In this document: positions 24,759-35,359 of the stretch, one piece after another | Layout: every line of letters starts with the position of its first letter | Position numbering within the stretch: the stretch's first letter is position 1 | NCBI GenBank assembly: GCA_001931905.2 | Contig: MSJI02000491.1 | Location: 1 to 36,307, forward strand | Length of the DNA: 36,307 nt | Source: Cladosporium sp. IMV 00045 | Taxonomy: Eukaryota; Ascomycota; Dothideomycetes; Cladosporiales; Cladosporiaceae | Reading direction: 5' to 3' | The notes under the pieces: model-generated | Database searches by the model: none | Told to the model about the DNA's origin: nothing | What the model saw: the letters and a program-made list of their open reading frames with translations, nothing else | Made by a program: the position numbers and the translations under genes

Positions 24759-26137
24759 TGTTATTGACTTGATGGTAGCAAGGTGAAAACTAATCTCTTA
24801 AATTTTTTTCCAATTTTTTGGACCCCCGCACGACTCCAAGAGGATGAAAACGACGAAGACAACGATCGATGATAGCAGCGAACAAGGATAACCAATAGAT
24901 CAATCAGTGAAGGTAGGATGACTTTGTCCTCGGGGCCTTGCCTTGCCCGGCGGGATCAAGACTATCAATTGAAGAGTGGAAATGAAGACGTGATGGTAGG
25001 TAGTCTACCAGCAGCGCGAACGGCGACAACTAGACATCGTGCTTTCCGATATCAATCGACCATAGGTGCGGACATATGATCTGCTCTCATACCTTCGTCC
25101 GCTGCCTGAACCGCGGAGATGATTGGGATTTCGGAGGCTCTGGACGAATCGCTAGTACGTTGTTGCCCAGGTGTTGACTTGCATCGATCGTCTCGGCAAA
25201 TGGTAATTGGGTTCTATGGGCAATCAACTACAGCAAAGGCAAGATCCTACGCTTCAGAGACAACAGTGTAAACCGAAGTCATGGCTTTTGCTATTGCGAG
25301 TAATGGAGGAAGATGATAGCGTCTTTCGCAATATATCGGTATCAGGCTGTTCGATCCGAAGATCGTTCATCTTTGGAGATCGTTCATCTGATGTTGTAGC
25401 TGACTTGCCGACCGATCACCCGCCAACGAGCATTCTTCAGAGAGCAACGGGGCGGTTTGGTATCAGCAAATTGCATGGGATTCGACGAGGAGTATTCAAT
25501 ACATCAAAACTTGGATGAGCGCTCAAGTGCATGTCATTAGTCCAATAGTTGCTGACACGGTGTTGTGATCCCCAAGCAGCACGATACAGCCCCAACCCTA
25601 ACCCTAATGCTTTGGTATGCATTAATAAACAGACATAGAATGGAGCTCATTTTGAATTAGCAAGGGCTCAACACTACAAAAACTCCACTGTCTTCGTCAA
25701 TAACTGCATTGCTTCACAGATCCGCTATACAAGTGTTGTCAAGAAGAGGTCTGCTCTGGAGGCGTAGACAGGTCGTGTGCATACCGCAATACCGGTATCG
25801 GCCGCCGATATCGTTCCACCTTACCTATATCTCGTATGATTAACCACTCCCCCAGAAGCGAACAACTGGCAGCGACATACAATTATCAAGTGTCGTCCGC
25901 CAATCCGATGCAGCAGCCATCTGACATCCAGCTTGTCGGAAAACCTTCATCATGCCGGTCAGCCTGTAAAAGATGCACATCGCTTCCACCCGCCCGGCAA
26001 TCTGACGTATATCATCAGCTGATGGACTCGCTACATGTACCCCAAGAGACATCCCATAAGACGAACACTCTCATCTGACATCCGCCTACTTCATCAAAAA
26101 TTCGCGGAATATTTCTATCAGCACTTGGTATCACAAC
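24759..26137. other. Intergenic region between tRNA-Glu and the F-box-like gene, copy 2
   Basis: Homologue of 12693-13905 with extra sequence at about 25000-25190 absent from copy 1. Telomere-like CCCCAACCCTAACCCTAA at 25590-25607. A plus-strand 103-codon frame at 25207-25518 has no counterpart in copy 1. No supported gene. Confidence 0.45.
25590..25607 (+). repeat. Interstitial telomere-like motif, copy 2
   Basis: CCCCAACCCTAACCCTAA, retained intact relative to copy 1 (13351-13367) in a moderately diverged neighbourhood. Confidence 0.6.
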
Positions 26138-26746
26138 ATGGACATCTTCACCACCAAGCCACGCAGATGCCGACTCCTGGAATTACCCGCAGAGATCCGA
26201 GAGCACATCTTCACATTTGCTGTGATCCCAGATAAGCCCGTCGTCACCTTTTGTCTGGACAGATTCCAGAAGGAAAGCTACGAAGAGGCGTGTCAACCTG
26301 TCATCACTCGTGTGAGCCGCCAAATTCGACGCGAGGCCCTGCCACTGTTCTACGCATGCAACGATTTCATCATCCACACGGACGGCGACAAAGCTGAGGA
26401 CGCCCAACGCTGGTTCCATTATAGCCAGCCTCATCTCTCGAAGTTTTGTCATCTTACATTTTGGGTGCGTTATGTCGCACGGCTGGACAACACCACACCA
26501 TCTTCTGGCGCGATCGGACTGGCAATCCGACATAACCCACGTACTGGACTGTGGGAAACCGACGAGCAGTGGCGATGGATCACTGTCCTCCGGAAGCCAG
26601 CCAACGTGGAACAGGACGGAGAGTCCCTGGTCGGCATCCTCAAGCAGCTGATGGACTCTCAATCAAGATCAACCATGACAGCCGAACAGTATGTTGCTAT
26701 CATGAAAGACTTGAAAGCAGCCTACCTCAAAACGAAGACGACCTGA
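26138..26746 (+). CDS. F-box-like orphan protein of dothideomycete type, copy 2
   Basis: 202 residues from the ATG at 26138, same length as copy 1 with nine amino-acid differences. The LLELPAEIREHIFTFAV segment is unchanged, and ITRVSRQIRREALPLFYACNDF here has the more usual Arg where copy 1 has His. The upstream stretch that is open in copy 1 is interrupted here, which supports the ATG start in both. The tRNA-Arg on the opposite strand follows, as in copy 1. The function is unknown; a role as a ubiquitin-ligase adaptor is only suggested by the F-box-like N-terminus. Confidence 0.82.
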   Translation: MDIFTTKPRRCRLLELPAEIREHIFTFAVIPDKPVVTFCLDRFQKESYEEACQPVITRVSRQIRREALPLFYACNDFIIHTDGDKAEDAQRWFHYSQPHLSKFCHLTFWVRYVARLDNTTPSSGAIGLAIRHNPRTGLWETDEQWRWITVLRKPANVEQDGESLVGILKQLMDSQSRSTMTAEQYVAIMKDLKAAYLKTKTT

Positions 26747-26778
26747 GAGCAAAAGAGACTTCATCTCGCCAGGACAGC

Positions 26779-26803
26779 AAAAGGAGTGCTCGACTTTGTC
26801 GAG
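26779..26803 (-). terminator. Trailer hairpin and Pol III T-run of tRNA-Arg, copy 2
   Basis: Minus-strand hairpin CUCGAC-AAA-GUCGAG (26803-26789), six perfect pairs, then T4 (26782-26779). The pair next to the loop is C-G here and U-G in copy 1. Confidence 0.65.
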
Positions 26804-26813
26804 GTGATCTTGT

Positions 26814-26885
26814 TGACCGACGCAGGGATCGAACCTGCAATCTCTTGATTCGTAGTCAAGCGCCTTGCCATTGGGCCAGCCGGCC
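26814..26885 (-). tRNA. tRNA-Arg(ACG), copy 2
   Basis: Base-for-base identical to copy 1: anticodon ACG in loop CTACGAA, intronless, complete cloverleaf. Confidence 0.95.
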
Positions 26886-27929
26886 TATTTGTTGAAGACT
26901 TCAGCAGACTTGCGCAATATTAACGCTGGACTTGGCGGAGAATCAGCCTGGAATCGAACTCGGCAAAAATACTTGGGTTCGATTCCCTTGCGGAAATCAT
27001 CTGGATTCAAGACCAATGGCTAAGAAAACTGCCACCCGGACATGTCTCCGAATCTACAAACCATTCATGGTCCAAGTCTGAATACCTGGGATAGTTCGAG
27101 ATGCATTTGCATGGGTCGCTTGGAAGGCTCATATATTCGACATACAAAAACAAAACATCACGATATGCGGGCTTTTGTTGCTGCCGCACGAGCACCCGAG
27201 CTGTTCAAGAACATTTGCCTACGAGCTTGTCGTCGCTCTTCTACCCAAACAAGTTGAGTCGTTGTTCGCTCCCATCATGGTCGCACCAGATGCTCTTGAT
27301 ACCTGCACTGGCGGCGCAGTATCTGAGACTAGCTGTGGCAGCACTACCCAAGGAGTTGCAATCACCCCATAATGGGAATGGTTTTGGATGGAGGATGAGT
27401 TTGATGAAACGCTCCATCGGACTAGTGACTATTGAGAACACCGTCGACCACCCAAAACGATGCAGGTCACGTTTCATTGTTGACTCCTGTCGTGAGTCTT
27501 TTTCCCATCCAACTTCGTCTCAACAAGCGCCAGCATGCAAGATAATCTGAGCCAAACGCTTGTGTTTGGGGGCGAGGTAACCTCACACTTTCCCCTAGAC
27601 CGCCGGATTTTGGGCTTGCCATGAGCTCAGTTGTTCACCCGACTGTCGACCGTGGCTGGTCCTTATATGGTCTCATGAATGTTGGCATCTCCAAAGAGGG
27701 TTCTGTAGCCTGCTTTTCGGTCGATGAAACCTGGCGATCATCTAGTCTTCATGACGGGGCGCAAGATCCCCTAATATCTTACTTTCACATGAGCAAGGTC
27801 ACTCTTGACATCCAGCAACTGTCTATTGCTAGGAAACCCTGGGATGATTGTATACATCCCTCACTTCCTTCGGTTTGATTGTTATCTCAAATCATTAAGC
27901 TATATATTGTACGTTGCGGGTCATCCACC
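26886..27929. other. Intergenic region between tRNA-Arg and tRNA-Asp, copy 2
   Basis: Homologue of 14654-15678. The 118-codon frame of copy 1 is broken here by two compensating indels around a stop. No gene called. Confidence 0.45.
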
Positions 27930-27964
27930 ATGGTTCCACAACCATTAGCGACTCAAGATCGCTA
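27930..27964 (+). promoter_or_regulatory. Twin hairpins immediately upstream of tRNA-Asp, copy 2
   Basis: ATGGTT-CCAC-AACCAT (27930-27945) and TAGCGA-7 nt-TCGCTA (27946-27964). Stems match copy 1 exactly; the second loop differs at two of seven positions. Confidence 0.6.
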
Positions 27965-27967
27965 CCA

Positions 27968-28054
27968 TCCTCAATGGTCTAGTGGCTATGATTTCCGCTT
28001 GTCACTAACCACGACAAGCCGCGGGAGACCAGGGTTCGATTCCCTGTTGGGGAG
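27968..28054 (+). tRNA. tRNA-Asp(GTC) with 15-nt intron, copy 2
   Basis: Identical to copy 1 in both exons and intron, including the GACAAG that can pair with the anticodon loop CTTGTC. Confidence 0.93.
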
Positions 28055-28092
28055 AGCTCAGAAATGACATCTCTTATTACTATCACGTCTTC

Positions 28093-28133
28093 CGGTGCTG
28101 GCTAACCAGCATCGTACATACATTTTTGTTTTT
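28093..28133 (+). terminator. Trailer hairpin and double T5 terminator of tRNA-Asp, copy 2
   Basis: Stem CGGTGCTGG/CCAGCATCG (28093-28114) is identical to copy 1; TTTTT-G-TTTTT at 28123-28133. Confidence 0.7.
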
Positions 28134-30456
28134 GCTCTCACTAACTTGACAGATCTGCCTCAGGTGATTTGTTGAGCATCTCCTTTTGTTAAAAGACAGT
28201 CGCTTGTATCAATCAGCTGGGGTGTGATCGCCTGTCGAAGGGCTGGAACTAATGGCGGAAGCGCATAAAAGAGCAGAATGATTAAGTTTCTTTCCCCCCC
28301 ATCTGGTCAGATATCATGGCCGGTCATGAAGATGCCGCTATCGAAGTTCAGTCAGTGGGAACACAATTTAGCAGTTCCGGGAGAGATTTACGAGGGCTAA
28401 CTGGTTGATAAGCCGGGCAGTTGGTGATTAGAACAATAAATAGCAGATGTGTTGTTGTACAACGGACTGGTCATGATGAAGTGAGAATTGGATAGATATG
28501 ATTGACTGTAGATTGATTGATGATTTACAAAGAATGGTACTGCAGCACACGATCTAAGCTACGTGAACATATGCCAAAGAGATCCTATTTCAATATTGTT
28601 AGCGAAGATTCTTCAGCGCCAATCGTGCAGACAAGACAAAGTGTGAGAGTCGCAAAATCTCAGGAGTAGATATTCTAAGTATTCGCAGCATTTGCCGAAG
28701 CATATGAGTGAGCTGGGTAAACTTAAGTGTTCTCATCTCAGTAGCGACATCACACGGGAAAGAGGAAAAGCGATGTAACGTACCATTGGATGATCAAGTG
28801 TGGTGCTAAATATTAGTGAATCGCACTTCTCTGGCTGGCTGCCACACTTCAACAAGCCAGCCGTTTGCTATCTCCTGGTTGGTGTGACTTCCAACAAGAG
28901 CAGATGTTGATTCGAGTTGGTCTAAATTTTCGAAAGATACCTAGCAGAAAAGGATGGTTGGACAGACCGTTAAATTGCCGCTTGGCAAGAATTCCCACAC
29001 CGCACGGATGTGTCAAACTGCATCTTGCCTTCCCCGAAGCTCCGCAGACATCGGCTTACGGACACGGGAAGTATACAGAAGCCTTCTCCAAAACAGTGAC
29101 ATACTGGACGGACCGACCTCATGGAGACCGCTTGACCGTTAGAAGAACTATGCCTGCGAACAACCTCGGATCGAACATTCGAGGATAGCCACCGAGGTCA
29201 CCTCCGGGACTTCTCCTAAATGTTAGACAGGCCGATGATGCAACAGGGGCCCTCGACACTCGACGGCAGGATGGAAGATAGCATCATCCAGCATCAAACC
29301 TGGAAGATCGCATATGTCAAGCATTATCGGTCGGCTTCTCCCCTGCGTCAGTTTGGAGTTCGCTTCAAACATGGGATTGCCGCACGAGCGATTTTGATGC
29401 ATGCTTCTGGCACAGGGCTAGGGCCTACTGAGAAAGCCAATCATTTTCATCCAACGTGCGGCTGATAGTCCCGAACGCGAGCAACCCTGTCAGTTTCGAG
29501 AGTAACGACCCACCATCCGAGATATCACTTGCAGCCCTGCTTGTCAAAGCGCAAAGCCAAGCTCGCCAAATTCGGCACCATTGGATCATGGTCGCAGTCG
29601 AGTAAGGCGAATATGCGGCATGAGCGGCAAGCTGAGATTATCGATGTGAACGGCCCTCTTCGCGCTCTCTCCTTGACTTCAGCAAGCCGCAAGAGCTATC
29701 AAGCCAATCTTGTCTGCTTATCTGTGTGGCAGCATGTTGTCCTCAAGCATTCATGAACTTCAAGCCAATCACTGTACCTGTGATCAAACTTCACAAGGCT
29801 CGGAAGAGTTCAGAAGTGACAAGGCTCAATTGACTTCGAATGAACGGCGTCTGAAAAAAAAAAAAAAACGGCCTTTGCAGAAGAAGCTGTGCGGGTGATC
29901 TTCTGCGTTTCCTTGCCGCTGAAGCGAGGACTTTATTCCGTGTACAGAGACGGGAATGTCTTAATTTAAGCTTTGATTGAGGACCCAGTTATTGTTCGGA
30001 CGTCGGTGGCGGCAGAAGATCTCAAACCCCGGGACTACTCTCCGAAAGCTGCTTTCTCCGCTTGATCAAACATCCATCACTGATGGACGATCTTGACATT
30101 CGATGAAAGACAGCAGTCAATGGAAGTTGCAGTGCTGAGATAACAGGGAACTTTTATTAAACCATTACGATCATTCCGACGATATTGACAAGGGAATAGA
30201 GAACATATTGACTGGAAGGACAAGAGTCAAGGCCAGCCACCACGTGCCCGCCGTTGTTCCATTCATCCCGACTTCAGTCTTGGCCTTGCGCTAGGGCTTT
30301 GTTATTATTATCTGCCATAGCAAACCCGGCCACCGCCTTTGAAGAATGAGGCAAGAATCACGATCACTAACAGACGCTATCTTGCAAGTCGCATCGTCCG
30401 AGCCTGCTTGCTATTGTGGAGAAGCATGCCAACCGCCGCTAGGAAGTAAACCAAAC
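28134..30456. other. Long intergenic region, copy 2
   Basis: Homologue of 15883-18140. Contains the conserved island (28642-28847), an A15 homopolymer at 29854-29868 where copy 1 has A5, and a well-conserved promoter/leader segment after about 30180. Open frames are not consistently kept relative to copy 1; no gene called. Confidence 0.4.
28642..28847. ncRNA. Conserved non-coding island, copy 2
   Basis: Partner of 16375-16580. The first 128 bases are identical. The three differences include one that turns the minus-strand CTAAC branch-like motif into CTAAT, which weakens the spliced-gene reading and leaves a plus-strand structured RNA or regulatory element as alternatives. Confidence 0.35.
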
Positions 30457-30527
30457 ATGTCAACGGTAGTACCTCTCTCACCTATCTTTCTCTTACCGAC
30501 GTAGCACTCTCTTTTATGCACCTTTGA
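30457..30527 (+). promoter_or_regulatory. Two uORFs upstream of the membrane protein gene, copy 2
   Basis: uORF1 30457-30504 (15 codons plus stop) and uORF2 30516-30527 (three codons plus stop), same sequence and spacing as in copy 1. Confidence 0.45.
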
Positions 30528-30604
30528 CCTTTCATTCACCGGAAACGGAAGAGCTCACCTCCGTCGACCCATCAACTCCGAACCTAACTCCAAATCAATC
30601 AGCC

Positions 30605-31198
30605 ATGGATGATATTGTCAAGAGGGCGACGACCTCGCCCGATGGAGGCCTCAGCTATGAAGCCATCACAGCAATCACTATTTGTGTTGCCGGATTTGTG
30701 ATGATCATGGTCCTCGCTTGCGCCATCAACATGAGGAGGAAAAAGGGCGACGAATCCAAAATCGACGCCTCCGACCTCGACGCTGAACAACAAGGCTACA
30801 TGCGCGAAGTTCGCTACCGCAACCGTGACACGCTCACCGGAACCACCCACTTCACAGACGCTGCTATGTCAAACCCTGCCAAGCGTCAGCCAAACTCCTA
30901 CATGTCAAGGTCTGATATGGACTCCTACGGTTACGACAACGTCTACACCCCTGGATGGGACTCGGGCCGCAACACGAAGCGCAGCAGTGCTGCATACGCC
31001 GATAGCCCGCCTTCTGACGCCGATTACATGCGCTCGCCTGATCCTGCCGATGCCGGATACTTCAATCAAAACGCACATCCTGCCAGCAACCCTATGGCGC
31101 CGAGCCATCCTGAGCAGGCCCACGAGAAGCCCAGCGCCAACGCTGCCGTTTACGACGCCGAGCCATCACCTTATCCTCCTGCCGATATGAAGGCTTGA
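30605..31198 (+). CDS. Single-pass membrane protein, unknown function, copy 2
   Basis: 197 residues from the ATG at 30605. The TM segment and following NMRRKKGDE are unchanged from copy 1. Seven conservative or tail-located substitutions (for example Glu2 to Asp, Val to Ile in the juxtamembrane region, and Arg to His in the tail) and no indels. The retained length against indel-rich flanks supports a functional gene in both copies. No family recognised; it probably sits in a surface or endomembrane compartment with its long polar tail in the cytosol. Confidence 0.82.
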   Translation: MDDIVKRATTSPDGGLSYEAITAITICVAGFVMIMVLACAINMRRKKGDESKIDASDLDAEQQGYMREVRYRNRDTLTGTTHFTDAAMSNPAKRQPNSYMSRSDMDSYGYDNVYTPGWDSGRNTKRSSAAYADSPPSDADYMRSPDPADAGYFNQNAHPASNPMAPSHPEQAHEKPSANAAVYDAEPSPYPPADMKA

Positions 31199-33014
31199 AG
31201 AAGCTTGATGAGAGAAACCGATACGCCTAGACGGCTTGATCGGACGAGCATCACCCGGCCCAGAGAGGCCAAATAACGAACATAGACTTGCATTCCTGAT
31301 AGACGAACGATCGAAACAATGAGGGAAGAGCCGAAGAGCGCCACGCTGTGCGTAGGTTCGGTAGCGGAAAGACATTGGCAACCTCGGCGGGATCGATCAT
31401 AAAGAGCACGCCCTAGACCAGGGCGGCCGGCATTATAGACACGTGGGACACGATTCAGCCATAGCCTTGTGCTCACACATGGGCACTTGCATGGCGTTTT
31501 CATCTTTCCAACAGCATTCGACGGACCAGGCGTTCAGGCCACTATAGAAGGCCGCGGAAATCATACGAAGAACACAATACTTGTACATAATCACAATTCG
31601 ACGTATAGAAGACGAATCTATTAGTCGCCGAAGCACATCATCGACGCTCCATTCGAACGCCACGCGAAACAATCCATCTCCGTACGGATCATGACACGTC
31701 CTGCTAATGACTGAACAAGCTTGGGCTCCCTCGGTCGGCTTCGATCCGAAACTCCAGTGTAAATGGACTCGAAACATCCACATTTCTACTAAACCGTTTT
31801 CTCACCTTTACCACGAGATCCAATGACATGTTTTGCAGTTCAATCCTGATTGCGTCCAAAATTTACAACAATTACCCACAGCGACTGACCTCCAAAGTGC
31901 CAGATAGGGGCACAACTGCACAGAGTATTGACGCGGCCATCGATCGATCATTCGCACCGTCTGCTACTATATTAGCGATTTCCGGTCTGACGCTTCGAAA
32001 AAGTCTCCTAGGTATGTGCTCGATAAGCGCCAGAAACATGTTGCGAAGGTGCCTTGACGTGGACGCTCCCATAATTACAGCATGCTTCCAGAATCCCTGG
32101 GCTCAGGCCTGCTTTGACGCCGATTCAGGACACGAGATTTGAATACATGAGAGAACCATCAAAGGAGATCGATTCGAGAACGATACGCGACGTATAGATT
32201 CTCTGATCAAGAGAGGCCTCGACACTCCGCGACATAACGAGCGATCTAATTGCTGAAGCTGCTGCCTGGCAATAAACACGGCACGGGCATTTGCCTTGAA
32301 TGCTGCCGGGTGGTGAATAAACCTATCTGGTTGATTAGGCCATTATTAATGTGCTTGTCTCGAATATCACGGCCTGGGGAGGGCATTGTCAGCTCATCAG
32401 AGTCGGCAACGAGAGTTCCATTGTTCCGGAAAGTAACGATAATCGCTATCGTCAAATCTTGCCCATCGAATGGTCTCGTTCGATCGAACAACGAGGAACC
32501 GACCATACTCGCAACGCCTATGTTTTGCGGCTGGAACGCATCGATTGATATGACAAAACAGTCAGAACCACCAGTGTGAAAAGGCGGGAAGCCAACCAGC
32601 AGACACCGTCGCCTTGAAAGAACAGCCTTTTCGTCCAACAGCCATCACAGCAATGACCATCCGAAAAGGCACAGATATCGTCGAATTCGCATTCGCGTTC
32701 ATATTTCGCGATTGTTAGAAAAGTATCAGCAGCGAAGTCGCTCTGATCTGCGTCCTTGAGTCGACCTCGGCAAAACGTTGTGACCTTGCCAATACTCTAC
32801 TTTCCTTATCGATCGACAGTATTTAGGACATCGCCTGTCTACTATACAACATAGATACGCCAAATGTTACAACTAATATCGCTATCAACAGCACACGTGT
32901 GGACCAAGACAAGGACGTAAACTTCATCAAACACATTTCCCTTTCGAGAACATCAAACACTTCATCGACTAACCAACCAACCCAAGTCCCAACTCTAACC
33001 CAAACAAAAACCCA
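31199..33014. other. Intergenic region between the membrane protein and CoA-transferase genes, copy 2
   Basis: Homologue of 18883-20596. Well conserved to about 31960, then a block about 31970-32315 with little resemblance to copy 1 and roughly 90 bp longer, then conserved again. No supported gene. Confidence 0.45.
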
Positions 33015-34577
33015 ATGGACCGCACAACCCTCACCGCACACGAAGTCGTAGCCATCCTCTGGCGACACCTCGATCTCCCGCCCTCGGCTCTTGACTCCCT
33101 CCACCTCCCCGGCGACAGCCTGGCCCCTACCGCCCCTTCAAGTTTCAAACTAGGAATCCTCGCGCAAGCCTCCATCGCTCTGTCAGCATTGTCCGCAGCA
33201 CTTGTACACGCCCTCAAGGAGAAACACGAAAACTCAGACGAAAACGAAACCAGCCGACTCCCAAAAGTCACGATCCCCCTCCCCCACGCCCTCGCAGAAT
33301 TCAAATCCCAAGACCTCCTAACCCTCAACGGCCTCCCCTTCACATCCACCACCCCTTCCCCCTCCGCCCCAAAATCCATCGGAGGCCTCCACGCCACCCT
33401 CGACGGCCACGTGCGCATCCACGACGGCTTCTCCATCCACCGCGCCCGCACCAAAACCCTGCTCCAATTACCCACCACCGGCCCGGATGACAGAAACCTC
33501 ATAGCCTCCCTTGTCGCCCTCTGGCCGTCCCTAGACTTCGAAGCCGCCGCCGCCCAATCCGGCCTCGCAGCCGCGTCCCTCCGCTCCTACGCGCAATGGG
33601 ACGCGACGCCGCAGGCGCAAGCGCTCGGGGACTTCCCTATCTCGCTGCGCAGAGTGGCGGACGCGCCGGCCGGTTTGCCTTCCAGTCTTCTGCAAGGCGG
33701 TGGCGGCGATAAGTGTTTCCGCGGCCTGCGCGTGGTGGAACTGACGCGCGTGATCGCCGGTCCCGTGGCGGGACGCACGCTGGCGGCGCACGGGGCGGAT
33801 GTCGTTTGGGTTACTAGCCCGGAACTGGAAGACCAGCCTTCGCTGGATCGGGATATGGGGAGGGGGAAGAGGACGGTGAGACTTGATCTTGACAAGCCCG
33901 CGAATTTCGCGGAGTTGGAGAGCTTGCTAGCGGACGCGGATGTGTTTCTGCAGAGTTACCGGCCCGGCTCGCTGGCACGACGGGGTTTGTCGGCTGAGAA
34001 CCTCGCCGCGATGAAGTCGAAGAAGAAGACGGGCATCGTCACCGCCTCCCTCTCAGCCTACGGCCCCTCCGGCCCCTGGTCGCAGCGCCGCGGCTTCGAC
34101 TCGCTGGTGCAGACGTGCAGCGGGCTGAACGTGTCGGAAGCGCAGCACGCAGGTCAAGGCGAAGAAGCGCGGCCTCTGCCCTGCCAGGCGCTCGATCACG
34201 CTTCGGGGTACTTTCTCGCGGCGGGGATTGCTGCTGCGGTGTATAGACAGGCGAGGGAGGGGGGGTCGTGGGATGTTAATGTGAGTTTGGCGGGGACGGG
34301 GAGGTTTTTGAGGGGGTTGGGGCAGTTTGAAGGGGATGTGGGATTTAGGGAGGGGATGGTTGGTGGGAAGGGGATGCCGGAGGGTCAGGAGGATGTGGAT
34401 TCGGCGTGGTTGGAGGAAAGGGAGTGTGGGTTTGGGGCCATCAGGGGGTTGAAGCATTCAGCGCAGGTGGAAGGGGTAGAGGTAGGGTGGGATATCATGC
34501 CCAAGCCGCTGGGGGAAGATAGGGCGGAGTGGCTCGTGGGTGAATATGTATGGGTAGATGGGCCGGCAAGAAGGTAA
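33015..34577 (+). CDS. CaiB/BaiF (family III) CoA-transferase-like protein, copy 2
   Basis: Single exon, 520 residues from the ATG at 33015. It has the same motifs as copy 1 in the same order (LRVVELTRVIAGPVAGR, DMGRGKRTVRLDLD, SAYGPSGPW, RRGFDSLVQTCSG). It lacks the 24-nt insertion of copy 1 and so ends with an extra tail, VWVDGPARR. The charged linker after the first helix region is shorter, and a Met-Val-Gly-Gly insertion appears near the C-terminus. This is the most diverged protein pair of the block, roughly 90% identical or a little less by eye, with changes concentrated in linkers. Substrate unknown. Convergent with the PFK-2/FBPase-2 gene. Confidence 0.9.
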   Translation: MDRTTLTAHEVVAILWRHLDLPPSALDSLHLPGDSLAPTAPSSFKLGILAQASIALSALSAALVHALKEKHENSDENETSRLPKVTIPLPHALAEFKSQDLLTLNGLPFTSTTPSPSAPKSIGGLHATLDGHVRIHDGFSIHRARTKTLLQLPTTGPDDRNLIASLVALWPSLDFEAAAAQSGLAAASLRSYAQWDATPQAQALGDFPISLRRVADAPAGLPSSLLQGGGGDKCFRGLRVVELTRVIAGPVAGRTLAAHGADVVWVTSPELEDQPSLDRDMGRGKRTVRLDLDKPANFAELESLLADADVFLQSYRPGSLARRGLSAENLAAMKSKKKTGIVTASLSAYGPSGPWSQRRGFDSLVQTCSGLNVSEAQHAGQGEEARPLPCQALDHASGYFLAAGIAAAVYRQAREGGSWDVNVSLAGTGRFLRGLGQFEGDVGFREGMVGGKGMPEGQEDVDSAWLEERECGFGAIRGLKHSAQVEGVEVGWDIMPKPLGEDRAEWLVGEYVWVDGPARR

Positions 34578-35359
34578 GCATGTAGAAGTGCACGACGAAG
34601 GAACTAGTCGATAAGTCATGAATGACGACGAAGACATGAACGAATTTGTTTTCCAGACCTTTCGAATTCGATTTCTTCATTCCATTTCGATCGAATTAGC
34701 AGTAGTAGAGCCAGGTAACCCAGCGATCCTCTCCCTCCACATGTCAATTTGCCTCCTTCCCAGCCTCCAGGTCTGAAGTGAAAATCCAGACCTTGCCTCT
34801 CTGCAGCGCCATGTCCCATTGAAACACGAGAATCCATGTTCCGAAAACCACCAGACATGGGGTTAAAGATCCCCTTCCTGACCCGAAATGTACCTACTCT
34901 CTATGCTTTGTTGCCGTATCCCCTCATCTGTCGCAGTCCGAATCACAATCACGCAGCATGGAAAAGAGACCCGAAAAAAAGGAGAGGCAAAGGCAAGGCA
35001 AAAAGGATATCATCTTCGTAGATAGAGAGAAGACAATCCGCGATTTTTCGCGTGAAGATGAGAACCCACGAAACACGAAAAATCAAGGGAATGTGAAATG
35101 GAGAAAATGATAATGAAAATAGAAATGAAAGGTTTAACCCCAGGTAAAGAAAAACGCCTCGCTATGCCGGTCTTTTGAGTATGTTCTCTCCACGAATTTG
35201 CCCTCGTTGCCGTCGCCGTATACGCAAGTAATGTGTGTATGTGTGCCTTTTTGTGATCCATCTGTGTTTTCCCGGTCCGATTGGCGTGTCCAGCCGCTTT
35301 TTGCAATGTGCAGGGTTTCGATCTACAACACCATCTGCAACTTCTCCCCAAACTCAAAA
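34578..35359. other. Convergent 3' region between CoA-transferase and PFK-2/FBPase-2 genes, copy 2
   Basis: About 780 bp; both 3' UTRs are expected here. Short AGC/AGT tract at 34698-34706. High similarity to copy 1 from 34740 onward. No gene seen. Confidence 0.5.
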
